Source: Methylocapsa sp.
Lineage (GTDB): Bacteria; Pseudomonadota; Alphaproteobacteria; Rhizobiales; Beijerinckiaceae
Assembly (NCBI GenBank): GCA_003162995.1
Contig: PLUZ01000479.1
Location: 1-6,463 of the forward strand
DNA: 6,463 nucleotides
Reading direction: 5' to 3'
In this document: piece after piece, positions 1 to 5,440 of the stretch
Numbering within the stretch: position 1 is the stretch's first letter
Layout: the number at the start of each line of letters is the position of its first letter
Translations under genes and position numbers: made by a program
Notes under the pieces: model-generated
The model's database searches: none
What the model saw: only the letters and a program-made list of their open reading frames with translations
Told to the model about the DNA's origin: nothing

Positions 1-29
1 GCGCATCAATTTCGTTTCGGGGTCTTGCA

Positions 30-51
30 TGTTGATCCGTCGATGATAACA
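30..51 (+). promoter_or_regulatory. possible LysR operator upstream of the regulator
   Basis: An imperfect inverted repeat, TGTT-(N14)-AACA with inner ATC/GAT arms, lies 16 bp upstream of the regulator's start. LysR proteins usually bind imperfect dyads near their own promoter, so this could be an autoregulatory site. Only position and partial symmetry support it. It does not match the nod box convincingly, and no clear -35/-10 pair was found. Confidence 0.2.
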
Positions 52-67
52 ACCGTCAGGACGACAA

Positions 68-987
68 ATGACCGAACTGAGAAATTTCGACTTGAATCTT
101 CTGCTCGCGTTCAAGTTGCTCGTGGAAGAGAAGAGCGTTTCGCGAGCCGCAGAAAAGCTGTTCATTAGTCAGCCGGCTATGAGCCATGTCTTGCTCAAGC
201 TTCGTCGCCACCTCGACGATCCCATATTAGTGAAAACATCAATTGGAATGGTCCCAACGCCTCGGGCGCAAGCGCTTCTGGAGCCGGTGATAGATCTCTT
301 GAGGGGCGCCGAACGCATCATTCGGACTCCAGAAGAGTTTTCACCTGCGAGTAGTCAAAGACGATTTGTGATCGCTACGAGCGACTATGTCGAATGCACT
401 CTATTGCCGAAGCTTACAGAATTAATTAATGCGCGATCTCCAAATATTGAAATACATATACGACCACTTTCAAATAAGTTATTGAAGCCCACCAAGAAGA
501 CGATATTGATCTGATTATAGGGTTTAATGCGATTATTGATATTCCATCGCATATTTGTCATGAAAAACTCTTCGATGACAAAATTGTTTGCATTCTAAGA
601 CAAGAACATTCCAATATTATTGGAAATGAAATATCACTCGAACAATATATTTCGAGCCGTCACATGGTTATATCACGTAGGGGAACGGGCACGGGTTTGA
701 TCGATGACTACCTTGTGAGACGGGGGGTGGCTAGAAAAATTTCTCTTATCGTTCCAAATTTCCTATCCGCCCCGTGGATTTTAGCCAACACCGATTTGAT
801 TCTGTCGCTCCCGGCGAGGATTGCCGAGAAATTTGTCCATCTGGTGCCACTTAAGATATTGCCACTTCCAATCGACTTGCCAGCATATGATTTGATAATG
901 TTATGGCATCCTCGCCAGGAAAAAGAGCCTGACCATCAATGGCTACGACGTGAAATACTGGAAATCTGCGCCGAGACGACAGTCTGA
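68..987 (+). pseudogene. LysR-family transcriptional regulator, frameshifted
   Basis: A LysR-type DNA-binding regulator split over two frames. The first part (68-514) carries the N-terminal winged helix-turn-helix at about residues 6-64, with the typical SVSRAAEKLFISQPAMSHVL segment, then the start of the effector domain. The homologous frame continues one frame over from about 478 (IEAHQEDDIDLIIGF) through VISRRGTGTGLIDDYLVRRG to the TGA at 985-987. Together the parts give about 305 residues, the normal family length, so nothing large is missing; one lost base near AAG-TT at 476-480 (for example one G of a GG) would explain it. The ATG at 68 follows CAGGA with suitable spacing. The middle is very AT-rich (about 32% G+C over 421-660), suggesting acquired DNA. 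It resembles NodD-like regulators broadly, but the target is unknown. Either a real pseudogene or a sequencing error. Family certain, integrity uncertain. Confidence 0.85.
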
Positions 988-1054
988 GAGCAGCGTCGAC
1001 GATCTGGAAGGTTATCGTTAAACAACCGGGCCCCGCAACGCCCCGTCGGACCAG

Positions 1055-1067
1055 CGCCAAAGTGGCG
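1055..1067. terminator. weak hairpin between convergent genes
   Basis: CGCCA-AAG-TGGCG forms a perfect 5-bp stem with a 3-nt loop in the 125-bp gap between the LysR stop (987) and the DUF2182 stop (1113), which converge. The position suits a shared bidirectional terminator, but neither side has a T-run, so intrinsic termination is doubtful. Confidence 0.25.
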
Positions 1068-1112
1068 TCTTCGCATGCCAACAGACTTTTGTTGACGCGG
1101 GACGCAACCGTC

Positions 1113-1868
1113 TCATGGCAGTGAAGTCCAAGCCCATTTCGCGACACCCGCGCCAATCATGACGCCGCCGAGCGCCCGCGCGACCAATTCTCCTTTCGGG
1201 GCAAGTTTTTCTAACGAAACAAGGCCAGTGAGAGCGGCAATCCAAAGAAGATTCATGGCGCCGCCGACGAAGAGCAGGGCCATCAGCGCCCAGCAGCAAC
1301 CAAGACAATAAAACCCGTGGCGCATCCCCATCCCCCAGGCACCCCAAAGCCCCGGACGCCAATCGCTCAGCAAGAAGCCTAGCGGCGAGCGACACGCACG
1401 CAAGCATGCATGCTTGATCCTACTAAACTGAAATAGCCCTGCAATGAGCAGCAATCCGCCACTGAGAACGGACGACCTGCTCACGATCATGGGCGATATC
1501 AAGCCGATCGACTGCAGCGCCCATTGGGCGGCAGTCGCCGCAACACTGAACGCAATCCACAATGCGAGGTAGGCCAAAACAAAAAGAAGCGTTCTCGTCC
1601 CTTCGTTGCGACTCCGGCTCAGCGCCGCAAAGCACAGAAACATCGGGGCAGCTGAAGGCAGCATCATAGCCGCCATCATGATTACCCACATGATGAACAC
1701 CGCCAGCCAGTTTTCAATCGACCATGCCGACGTGGGCATCATCAGATGCGCCAGGGGACTTTGCATGTTGGCAGCGCCCCACAGCAGGAGGAGCCAACTC
1801 CCAAGCGCCGCCGCCAAAATGCACGACTTCGTCCAGCGACGCGCACAGATCGAGTCTAGCGAAAACAT
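1113..1868 (-). CDS. DUF2182 predicted metal-binding integral membrane protein
   Basis: A 251-residue polytopic inner-membrane protein of the DUF2182 family (COG5486), whose function is not established. About six hydrophobic segments are visible, near residues 16-32, 54-80, 95-118, 133-149, 192-218 and 231-247. Family signatures are the Met-rich WVIMMAAMMLPSAAPMF (61-77), IKHACLRACRSPLGF with Cys155 and Cys159, and MRHGFYCLGCCWALM (182-196) with His184, Cys188, Cys191 and Cys192. The Met/Cys/His pattern is why the family is described as metal-binding; which metal is unknown. It starts 13 nt after the stop of the DUF1326 gene, so the two are co-transcribed and probably coupled. A GTG at 1874 is an alternative start with better spacing to AAGG (1889-1886). 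The open frame reaches an ATG at 1946, but that would overlap the upstream gene by over 60 bp and add a non-family N-terminus. Confidence 0.88.
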   Translation of the reverse strand: MFSLDSICARRWTKSCILAAALGSWLLLLWGAANMQSPLAHLMMPTSAWSIENWLAVFIMWVIMMAAMMLPSAAPMFLCFAALSRSRNEGTRTLLFVLAYLALWIAFSVAATAAQWALQSIGLISPMIVSRSSVLSGGLLLIAGLFQFSRIKHACLRACRSPLGFLLSDWRPGLWGAWGMGMRHGFYCLGCCWALMALLFVGGAMNLLWIAALTGLVSLEKLAPKGELVARALGGVMIGAGVAKWAWTSLP

Positions 1869-1881
1869 GGTCACGGTTGGA

Positions 1882-2481
1882 TCAGCCTTGGTAGGCGAAT
1901 TGAGCGAAGAAGCCGTTACGGCCGGAAATATCGCAGGTGATCCCATGATCGTCGATCTTAGTGTGGGACGAACGCGAGACCGTCACGGGATGGTCGGGGG
2001 ACACGGCAAGCGGGTGTCCTTTGATCTCGGTCGTTTGACCGCCTTGTCCCTGAATCGGCTCTATTTCGGTAGAAGCTACGCCATCAACCTCGAAGCGGAA
2101 CCGGGCGTTCGCGGTTTTGTCGAACGTGATCCGTGCGGGCCGCACACCCAGAACTTCGGCAATCAGCGGCGCGAGATTGGCGATGTGCCCGCCATCGGCG
2201 CCGGAGAAAATCCCCTGCAGGGCGGCCTTTTGCTTGTCGTCGCCGCGATCGTCAAGATAGAGCGCCACTTTCCACCGACCGTCCTTCATGTTGCCGGGCG
2301 CATATGCGATCAACGCCGCGTTCAGACCATCGAGAATGGCGTCGCCATGATAACCCTTGTCAATATGCCATCCGACCACGACTTTGCATTCACCCTCCGT
2401 TGGTGGTGAGAGGAAAATGCAAGGGCACGCCACCTCACAGTTGCAGGCTTCGATGTAGGTGCCTTCGACGCTCCATGCCAC
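1882..2481 (-). CDS. DUF1326 domain-containing cysteine-rich protein
   Basis: A DUF1326-family protein (COG5588) of 199 residues from the chosen start, the usual size for the family; biochemical role unknown. The hallmark is at the N-terminus: SVEGTYIEACNCEVACPC, with Cys13, 15, 19 and 21 in a CxCxxxCxC cluster, then IFLSPPTEGEC with Cys32. Such spacing could bind a soft metal or undergo thiol chemistry (inference). No signal peptide or membrane span is seen, so it is probably cytoplasmic. I chose the GTG at 2481 because AAAGGA (2494-2489) sits 7 nt upstream, because family members begin close to the WxxEGTY motif, and because the promoter at 2559-2531 would leave the ATG at 2559 outside the transcript. 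Annotation from 2559 would add 26 non-family residues. It is the first gene of an operon with the DUF2182 membrane protein, a pairing I know from other proteobacteria. Confidence 0.9.
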   Translation of the reverse strand: MAWSVEGTYIEACNCEVACPCIFLSPPTEGECKVVVGWHIDKGYHGDAILDGLNAALIAYAPGNMKDGRWKVALYLDDRGDDKQKAALQGIFSGADGGHIANLAPLIAEVLGVRPARITFDKTANARFRFEVDGVASTEIEPIQGQGGQTTEIKGHPLAVSPDHPVTVSRSSHTKIDDHGITCDISGRNGFFAQFAYQG

Positions 2482-2488
2482 GAGTCCG

Positions 2489-2494
2489 TCCTTT
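2489..2494 (-). promoter_or_regulatory. ribosome binding site deciding the DUF1326 start
   Basis: AAAGGA lies 7 nt before GTG (2481-2479) on the minus strand. It argues for a GTG start instead of the upstream in-frame ATG at 2559. Confidence 0.7.
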
Positions 2495-2504
2495 GCCGAC
2501 GTCC

Positions 2505-2518
2505 GCCTGATAGCAGGC
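2505..2518 (-). promoter_or_regulatory. small hairpin in the DUF1326 leader
   Basis: GCCTG-(4 nt)-CAGGC is a perfect 5-bp stem lying between the predicted transcription start (about 2524) and the ribosome site (2494-2489). It would stabilise the 5' end of the mRNA or bind a regulator; either role is inference, and a stem this short can arise by chance. Confidence 0.3.
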
Positions 2519-2530
2519 CTGTTGGCGGTG

Positions 2531-2559
2531 ATTCTATTTGTTTTGACGGTATTTGGCAA
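2531..2559 (-). promoter_or_regulatory. sigma-70 promoter of the DUF1326-DUF2182 operon
   Basis: Reading the minus strand, TTGCCA (2559-2554) and TAGAAT (2536-2531) are separated by exactly 17 bp. Each hexamer matches the sigma-70 consensus at five of six positions. Transcription would begin near 2524, giving a leader of about 43 nt before the GTG at 2481. No operator is evident beside it. This is the best promoter I found in the window. Confidence 0.65.
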
Positions 2560-2599
2560 CGTCGGAACAGAGCTGGTCAGAGCTGGCGGTATGCCTCGG

Positions 2600-3019
2600 G
2601 CGTCAGATTGACGGGCTTGACGTTTCTGGTGATGAGTCGCTTATCTAGATCTACCATAATCCATCTCACCGCCGGGTTAATTCCCCCCGCCTTCGACGAG
2701 CGCCGCAAGGGTACGCGCTGCCGCGCCATTAGTTCCCCCTACGCCAAACGGTCTTTCCAAATAAACGTCGGCACTGGTGACCTTCGCCCAGGAAGTGCAA
2801 ACCTTTGATGTTGCAAAATACCGGGACCTGCATCCGCAAATGCAAGGCAAGATCGTCGTCACGCCATGAGGCGCTGGGGATAGTCGAAGTCGCATTGGCG
2901 CCCTGGCCCGTTTCATTAAACAAACATTTATGCTAGCGGGGCGGAAACGCATCGTAGCGCTCACCATATTGATACGTGTGGGTCTCACCGGCTGGCAGTC
3001 ATGCGACAGCTAAGCAACG
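2600..3019. other. gene-poor spacer with degraded coding scraps
   Basis: About 420 bp without a supportable gene. On the plus strand, 2765-2869 reads TSALVTFAQEV and ends MQGKIVVTP before a stop; the GKIV-x-P ending is reminiscent of the C-terminus of zinc-type alcohol/quinone dehydrogenases, but 35 residues are too few to claim it. On the minus strand a frame reads DVYLERPFGVGG near 2750, stops after a run of six G (2683-2688), and in the next frame continues INPAVRWIMVDLDKRLITRN to a stop near 2583. This could be an old gene broken at the homopolymer, but I recognise no family. Probably decayed sequence. Confidence 0.35.
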
Positions 3020-3021
3020 AC

Positions 3022-3028
3022 AAAGGAG
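3022..3028 (+). promoter_or_regulatory. strong ribosome binding site of the 77-residue protein
   Basis: AAAGGAG ends 7 nt before the ATG at 3036. It fixes this start and makes the small ORF credible as a real gene. Confidence 0.75.
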
Positions 3029-3035
3029 ACCAGCA

Positions 3036-3269
3036 ATGAAGATTCTCAAGCTCGCGTTTCTCGGTTCTCTCAGGATCGCCTTTTTCGGTGCTCTAAAGGC
3101 CGCGCTTTTCGCATATATCCTTTTCCTTCCCAACACGACTCTTGCCAGCTCCGCGTCCGAGGGCGGTAGCCATATAGGCGACACAGCCTCCTATGCGCCG
3201 CCGGAAAGCAACGACCACGCGACATCGGGGAAGCGGGACCCAATGCTTTCGGCCACCCGCGCTAGCTGA
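3036..3269 (+). CDS. small exported or membrane-anchored hypothetical protein
   Basis: A 77-residue protein of unrecognised family. The N-terminus is a signal-peptide-like segment: basic residues (MKILKLAF, with a further Arg and Lys spread to residue 22), a hydrophobic stretch to about residue 34, and a plausible signal peptidase I site near TLASSAS (about residues 36-42). The remainder is short, hydrophilic and rich in Ser, Asp and Gly, without cysteines. The ATG at 3036 is chosen because AAAGGAG (3022-3028) stands 7 nt upstream, the strongest ribosome site in the window; an in-frame GTG or ATG upstream at 2976 would give an unlikely extension. It lies 35 bp before another ribosome site and ATG (3305) on the same strand. 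Probably an expressed small secreted or membrane protein; function unknown. Confidence 0.6.
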   Translation: MKILKLAFLGSLRIAFFGALKAALFAYILFLPNTTLASSASEGGSHIGDTASYAPPESNDHATSGKRDPMLSATRAS

Positions 3270-3289
3270 AGGCAGGAAATCGAGCTTCT

Positions 3290-3307
3290 GGGGAGACCAA
3301 AAACATG
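3290..3307 (+). promoter_or_regulatory. ribosome site and start ahead of the uvrB remnant
   Basis: GGGGAG (3290-3295) followed 9 nt later by ATG (3305) opens a frame [17 protein letters not shown] that enters the uvrB remnant out of frame and ends at 3490. The first dozen residues are hydrophobic and unlike UvrB. It may be the start of another gene whose body was replaced by the uvrB fragment, giving a 61-residue chimera of doubtful meaning. Confidence 0.4.
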
Positions 3308-3351
3308 ACGCCAACGCTTGAAATTCTGCTCGTGTGCCTCATCGCCGACAC

Positions 3352-4107
3352 CTTTTGCGCGAGGGGCTCGACATTCCCGAATGCGCTCTTGTCGCCATTC
3401 TTGACGCCGACAAGGAAGGATTTCTGCGCAGCGAAACGTCGCTTGTGCAGACCATTGGCCGCGGCGCCCGCAATGTCGATGGCAAGGTGATCCTCTATGC
3501 CGATCACGAGACGGGCTCGATCAAGCGGGCGATGGCGGAGACCAATCGCAGGCGCGAAAAACAAGAAGCCTATAATGCCGCCAATGGGATTACACCCGCC
3601 TCGATCAAACGCGGGATCGCGGATATTCTGGGCTCCGTCTATGAGCAGGACCATGTCACGGTCGATGCCGGTCTCGCCGCGTCGGAGAGTCTGACAAGGC
3701 ATAATTTCAAGGCGGCGATCGTCGATCTCGAAAAGCACATGTGGGAGGCCGCGCGCTATCGCGACGAATTGAAACGCTTGCAAGCGGTCGAACTCGCCAT
3801 TGCGGATGATCCGCTGGCAAGCCAGAGCGATGTCGAAGCACAGGCCGGGGCTTTTGGCGGCGAGCGCAAATATGAACGCGCGGCGAATCTGCCGGCCAAT
3901 CGCCCGCATAAGCCGACCGCCACGCTTCGGCCGGTCACTAGAGGCGCGGTCGCGGCGGCGGCTAATGCCAGAGGCGCGGTCGCGACGGCCGCTAATCCGG
4001 GTCTATTCAGCTTCTTCACTGGTTGCCGATCAACGCCAGGGATCATGCCAGCCACCAACCAGCTAGACTTGCTCGTCTCGATAACGACCACCAATGTGGA
4101 ATCGTGA
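3352..4107 (+). pseudogene. uvrB: C-terminal remnant of excinuclease ABC subunit B
   Basis: A remnant of UvrB, the helicase-like damage-loading subunit of nucleotide excision repair. Homology begins abruptly at [20 protein letters not shown] (helicase motif V), continues through QTIGRGARN (motif VI; most UvrB have GRAAR) and [12 protein letters not shown], to the UVR domain and a tail ending about [16 protein letters not shown] (about 3905). Some 500 N-terminal residues with Walker A, the beta-hairpin and motifs Ia-IV are missing, so it cannot load DNA damage or hydrolyse ATP. The nearest start in frame is a GTG at 3334; a stop at 3319-3321 closes the frame upstream. In the UVR domain about nine residues are missing between LEKHMWEA and [10 protein letters not shown]. 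From about 3937 the frame passes into a tandem repeat, then antisense through an IS110 fragment, and stops at 4107. A cell needs UvrB, so an intact copy presumably exists elsewhere. Confidence 0.9.
3941..4000 (+). repeat. two-copy 30-bp tandem duplication
   Basis: Units 3941-3970 and 3971-4000 agree over their first 26 bases at all but two positions and diverge in the last four. In the uvrB remnant's frame they encode [10 protein letters not shown] then [10 protein letters not shown], a 10-residue repeat. It lies between the end of UvrB homology and the IS110 fragment, so it probably arose after the gene had lost function. G+C-rich, strand-slippage type. Confidence 0.85.
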
Positions 4108-4151
4108 TCAAATGCAGCGATTGATCGGCCCAGGTCATCAACATGGATCAT
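4008..4151 (-). mobile_element. 5' fragment of an IS110-family transposase
   Basis: The minus strand from an ATG at 4151 encodes 48 residues matching the N-terminus of IS110-family transposases: [19 protein letters not shown], then [20 protein letters not shown]. Homology stops at KKL (about 4008), and the frame then runs antisense through the tandem repeat and uvrB remnant. Intact members run on with a Leu-rich LLRLLxRWRDEA stretch and total several hundred residues with a DEDD catalytic domain plus a C-terminal Ser-containing domain, so under a sixth remains. It cannot transpose. Plus-strand bases after 4152 hold the element's upstream end. I remember this subtype from rhizobia; no database check was possible. 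Confidence 0.8.
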
Positions 4152-4220
4152 GGGGTAGCTAGCTCCGTCGGATTTCGTCCGGCGGCAATAGTGCCAGAAA
4201 CTCTGCCGCTCACCCCATAG
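4152..4220 (-). ncRNA. possible remnant of the IS110 upstream end (bridge-RNA region)
   Basis: In the IS110 subgroup the non-coding end upstream of the transposase encodes the structured bridge RNA that pairs target and donor DNA. Here that end holds a strong dyad at 4165-4185 (8-bp arms CCGTCGGA/TCCGGCGG, one G-T pair, 5-nt loop) and an outer inverted repeat ATGGGGT (4150-4156) / ACCCCAT (4212-4218). Structure and position fit, but no boundary or guide loop can be assigned and the element is truncated. The inner dyad pairs slightly better on the plus strand. Confidence 0.3.
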
Positions 4221-4450
4221 CTTCTCGTGGATTTAAAGGGGAAGGTGAAATCATCGCTGCATTCCTTGCCGCCTATCGCTAAGAAAACCCGCGCCTTCTT
4301 CTAAAGGGCACACTCAAAGTGCAGTCGGAAGTGTCTATCGACTTATCAAACTGTTTTGACACGCATTTCCTCGGCGATTCGTACTCACCTCATGCGCTTG
4401 CTGCCGAGCCGGCGGTTGATTGGATCTCGAGCGTCATCGGTCTTTATTTC
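4221..4450. other. intergenic stretch, no gene seen
   Basis: Between the IS110 remnant and the ppk2 stop I see no gene on either strand. Plus-strand frames such as EIIAAFLAAYR before the TAA at 4280 lack a start and do not match any family I know. The open plus frame beginning near 4319 is the antisense shadow of ppk2. No clear terminator with a T-run follows ppk2. Confidence 0.5.
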
Positions 4451-5311
4451 TCAATTTGTGAGCTGCTTGCGGATTTCCAGCAATTCTTGGCGGCGTTCGT
4501 CGGTCGTCTTTGGATAGCTCATCTGAAGACCTTTGAGTGTATCAAGGATGATTTGGGATACGATCAGCCGAGCGTTCTCTTTGTCGTCGGCCGGAACGAC
4601 ATACCAGGGCGCGTTCCGAGTGCTCGTCGCACTGAGGCATTCCTCATACGCCTTCATATAGTGCTTCCAGAATTTCCGCTCCGCGATGTCCGCGAGACTG
4701 AACTTCCAGTTCTTTTCCGGCTCGTCGATACGCGCCAGGAAACGCTTGCGTTGCTCTTCCTTCGAGAGATGGAGGTAGATCTTCACTATGCGAGTTCCGT
4801 TGACATGGAGATGTCTCTCCAAATCCGCGATCGAACGATACCGGTCGTGCCAAATCGCCTTGTTGTCGTCCGGGATGGCTTCGCTGTGGAGAATCTCGGG
4901 ATGTCCTCGGACGATCAACACCTCCTCGTAATAGGATCGGTTGAAGATGCCGATCCGCCCGCTCTCCGGTAGATCACGAGTGGTGCGCCAGAGAAAATCG
5001 TGTTGCAATTCGGCAGGACTCGGATGTTTGAAGCTGAAGACCTGGCAGCCTTGCGGATTGACACCGGACATAACGTGCTTGATGGCCCCATCTTTTCCGG
5101 CCGCATCCATAGCCTGAAAGCTCAGCAGGACGGCGTAGCGGTCGGATGCATAGTGAAGCTCCTGCAGCGAGCTGAGTTGTGCAACGTGCTCTTCCAACAA
5201 CTTTTGATAGTGCTCCTTCGACTTATACACAGGCTCCACTTTCGTCGGCCACTTCCCAAGATCAACTTCATCACCTTCCTTCACGCGGAAGTCTTTTGAA
5301 CTGAATTTCAT
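4451..5311 (-). CDS. ppk2: PPK2-family polyphosphate kinase
   Basis: A single-domain polyphosphate kinase 2 of 286 residues. PPK2 enzymes transfer phosphate between inorganic polyphosphate and nucleotides in the cytoplasm, mostly phosphorylating AMP, ADP or GDP with polyphosphate. Visible motifs are the Walker A-type [20 protein letters not shown] (66-85, Lys73), the Walker B-type [15 protein letters not shown] (119-133), the lid region [18 protein letters not shown] (188-205), and the helical C-terminus. Length and motifs match complete single-domain members, and nothing essential is missing. It looks like the PPK2_rel_1 subgroup (TIGR03709); substrate preference cannot be read from sequence. 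The second ATG (5311) is preferred over 5317 because AAAGGA (5322-5317) then stands 5 nt upstream, while it abuts or overlaps the first ATG. It follows the adaptor gene on the same strand at a distance of about 125 bp, with a structured leader and a tiny upstream ORF, so it may be expressed separately. Confidence 0.93.
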   Translation of the reverse strand: MKFSSKDFRVKEGDEVDLGKWPTKVEPVYKSKEHYQKLLEEHVAQLSSLQELHYASDRYAVLLSFQAMDAAGKDGAIKHVMSGVNPQGCQVFSFKHPSPAELQHDFLWRTTRDLPESGRIGIFNRSYYEEVLIVRGHPEILHSEAIPDDNKAIWHDRYRSIADLERHLHVNGTRIVKIYLHLSKEEQRKRFLARIDEPEKNWKFSLADIAERKFWKHYMKAYEECLSATSTRNAPWYVVPADDKENARLIVSQIILDTLKGLQMSYPKTTDERRQELLEIRKQLTN

Positions 5312-5340
5312 TTCCATCCTTTCGGCGGTGCTGGCCGCAT

Positions 5341-5380
5341 GGTTAGGGTCGGTACATTTGAAAGTCTCCTCTTTCTAACC
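5341..5380 (-). promoter_or_regulatory. nested hairpin sequestering a Shine-Dalgarno in the ppk2 leader
   Basis: On the minus strand GAAAG (5375-5371) and CTTTC (5364-5360) pair around a 6-nt loop that is exactly the AGGAGA ribosome site. A second pair, GGTTAG (5380-5375) and CTAACC (5346-5341), closes around the whole, including the MYRP ORF. The stems are short (5 and 6 bp) and share one base, so they may alternate. This is seen directly; a regulatory role is inference. Confidence 0.3.
5343..5357 (-). CDS. possible leader peptide MYRP in the ppk2 5' region
   Basis: On the minus strand ATG-TAC-CGA-CCC-TAA (5357-5343) follows AGGAGA (5370-5365) with a 7-nt spacer, a better ribosome site than that of ppk2, and ends 31 bp before the ppk2 start. 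A four-codon ORF may act as a leader peptide or translational attenuator, or be the stump of a lost gene. No repeat of a regulatory codon is present, so a classic amino-acid attenuator is unlikely. Confidence 0.25.
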
Positions 5381-5440
5381 CTGCCGGTCTGCATGGACCC
5401 GTCCCGAACTCTTCGCGGCCTTGCCTCCGATATAGTTCAT
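5375..5440 (-). CDS. 21-codon ORF overlapping the adaptor stop (ATGA)
   Basis: The adaptor gene's TGA (5439-5437) overlaps an ATG (5440-5438) as ATGA, typical of translational coupling in adaptor-transporter operons. The ORF reads MNYIGGKAAKSSGRVHADRQ and one more residue before a TAG at 5375. It is too short and hydrophilic to be a transporter. It may be a chance ORF, a small coupled peptide, or the stump of the lost transporter partner. No ribosome site of its own was found. Confidence 0.2.
   Translation of the reverse strand: MNYIGGKAAKSSGRVHADRQG

Noticed and set aside
25..67. Possible nod box before the LysR gene
   Set aside because: Short ATC and GAT elements occur but the conserved nod-box blocks and spacing are not matched.
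851..1407. Minus-strand open frames downstream of and inside DUF2182
   Set aside because: One is antisense to the LysR 3' end and the other an alternate frame of DUF2182; neither has recognisable motifs.
1606..2409. Long plus-strand open frame of 267 codons
   Set aside because: It is antisense to the DUF2182 and DUF1326 genes, whose family motifs are unmistakable; a high-G+C shadow frame.
3262..3909. Minus-strand open frame of 215 codons
   Set aside because: Antisense shadow of the uvrB remnant; no family motif.
4319..4972. Plus-strand open frame of 217 codons
   Set aside because: Mostly antisense to ppk2, which has clear kinase motifs; it lacks a ribosome site.
5381..5400. GGTC-(6 nt)-GACC dyad as a terminator of the adaptor gene
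   Set aside because: Only a 4-bp stem and no T-run.
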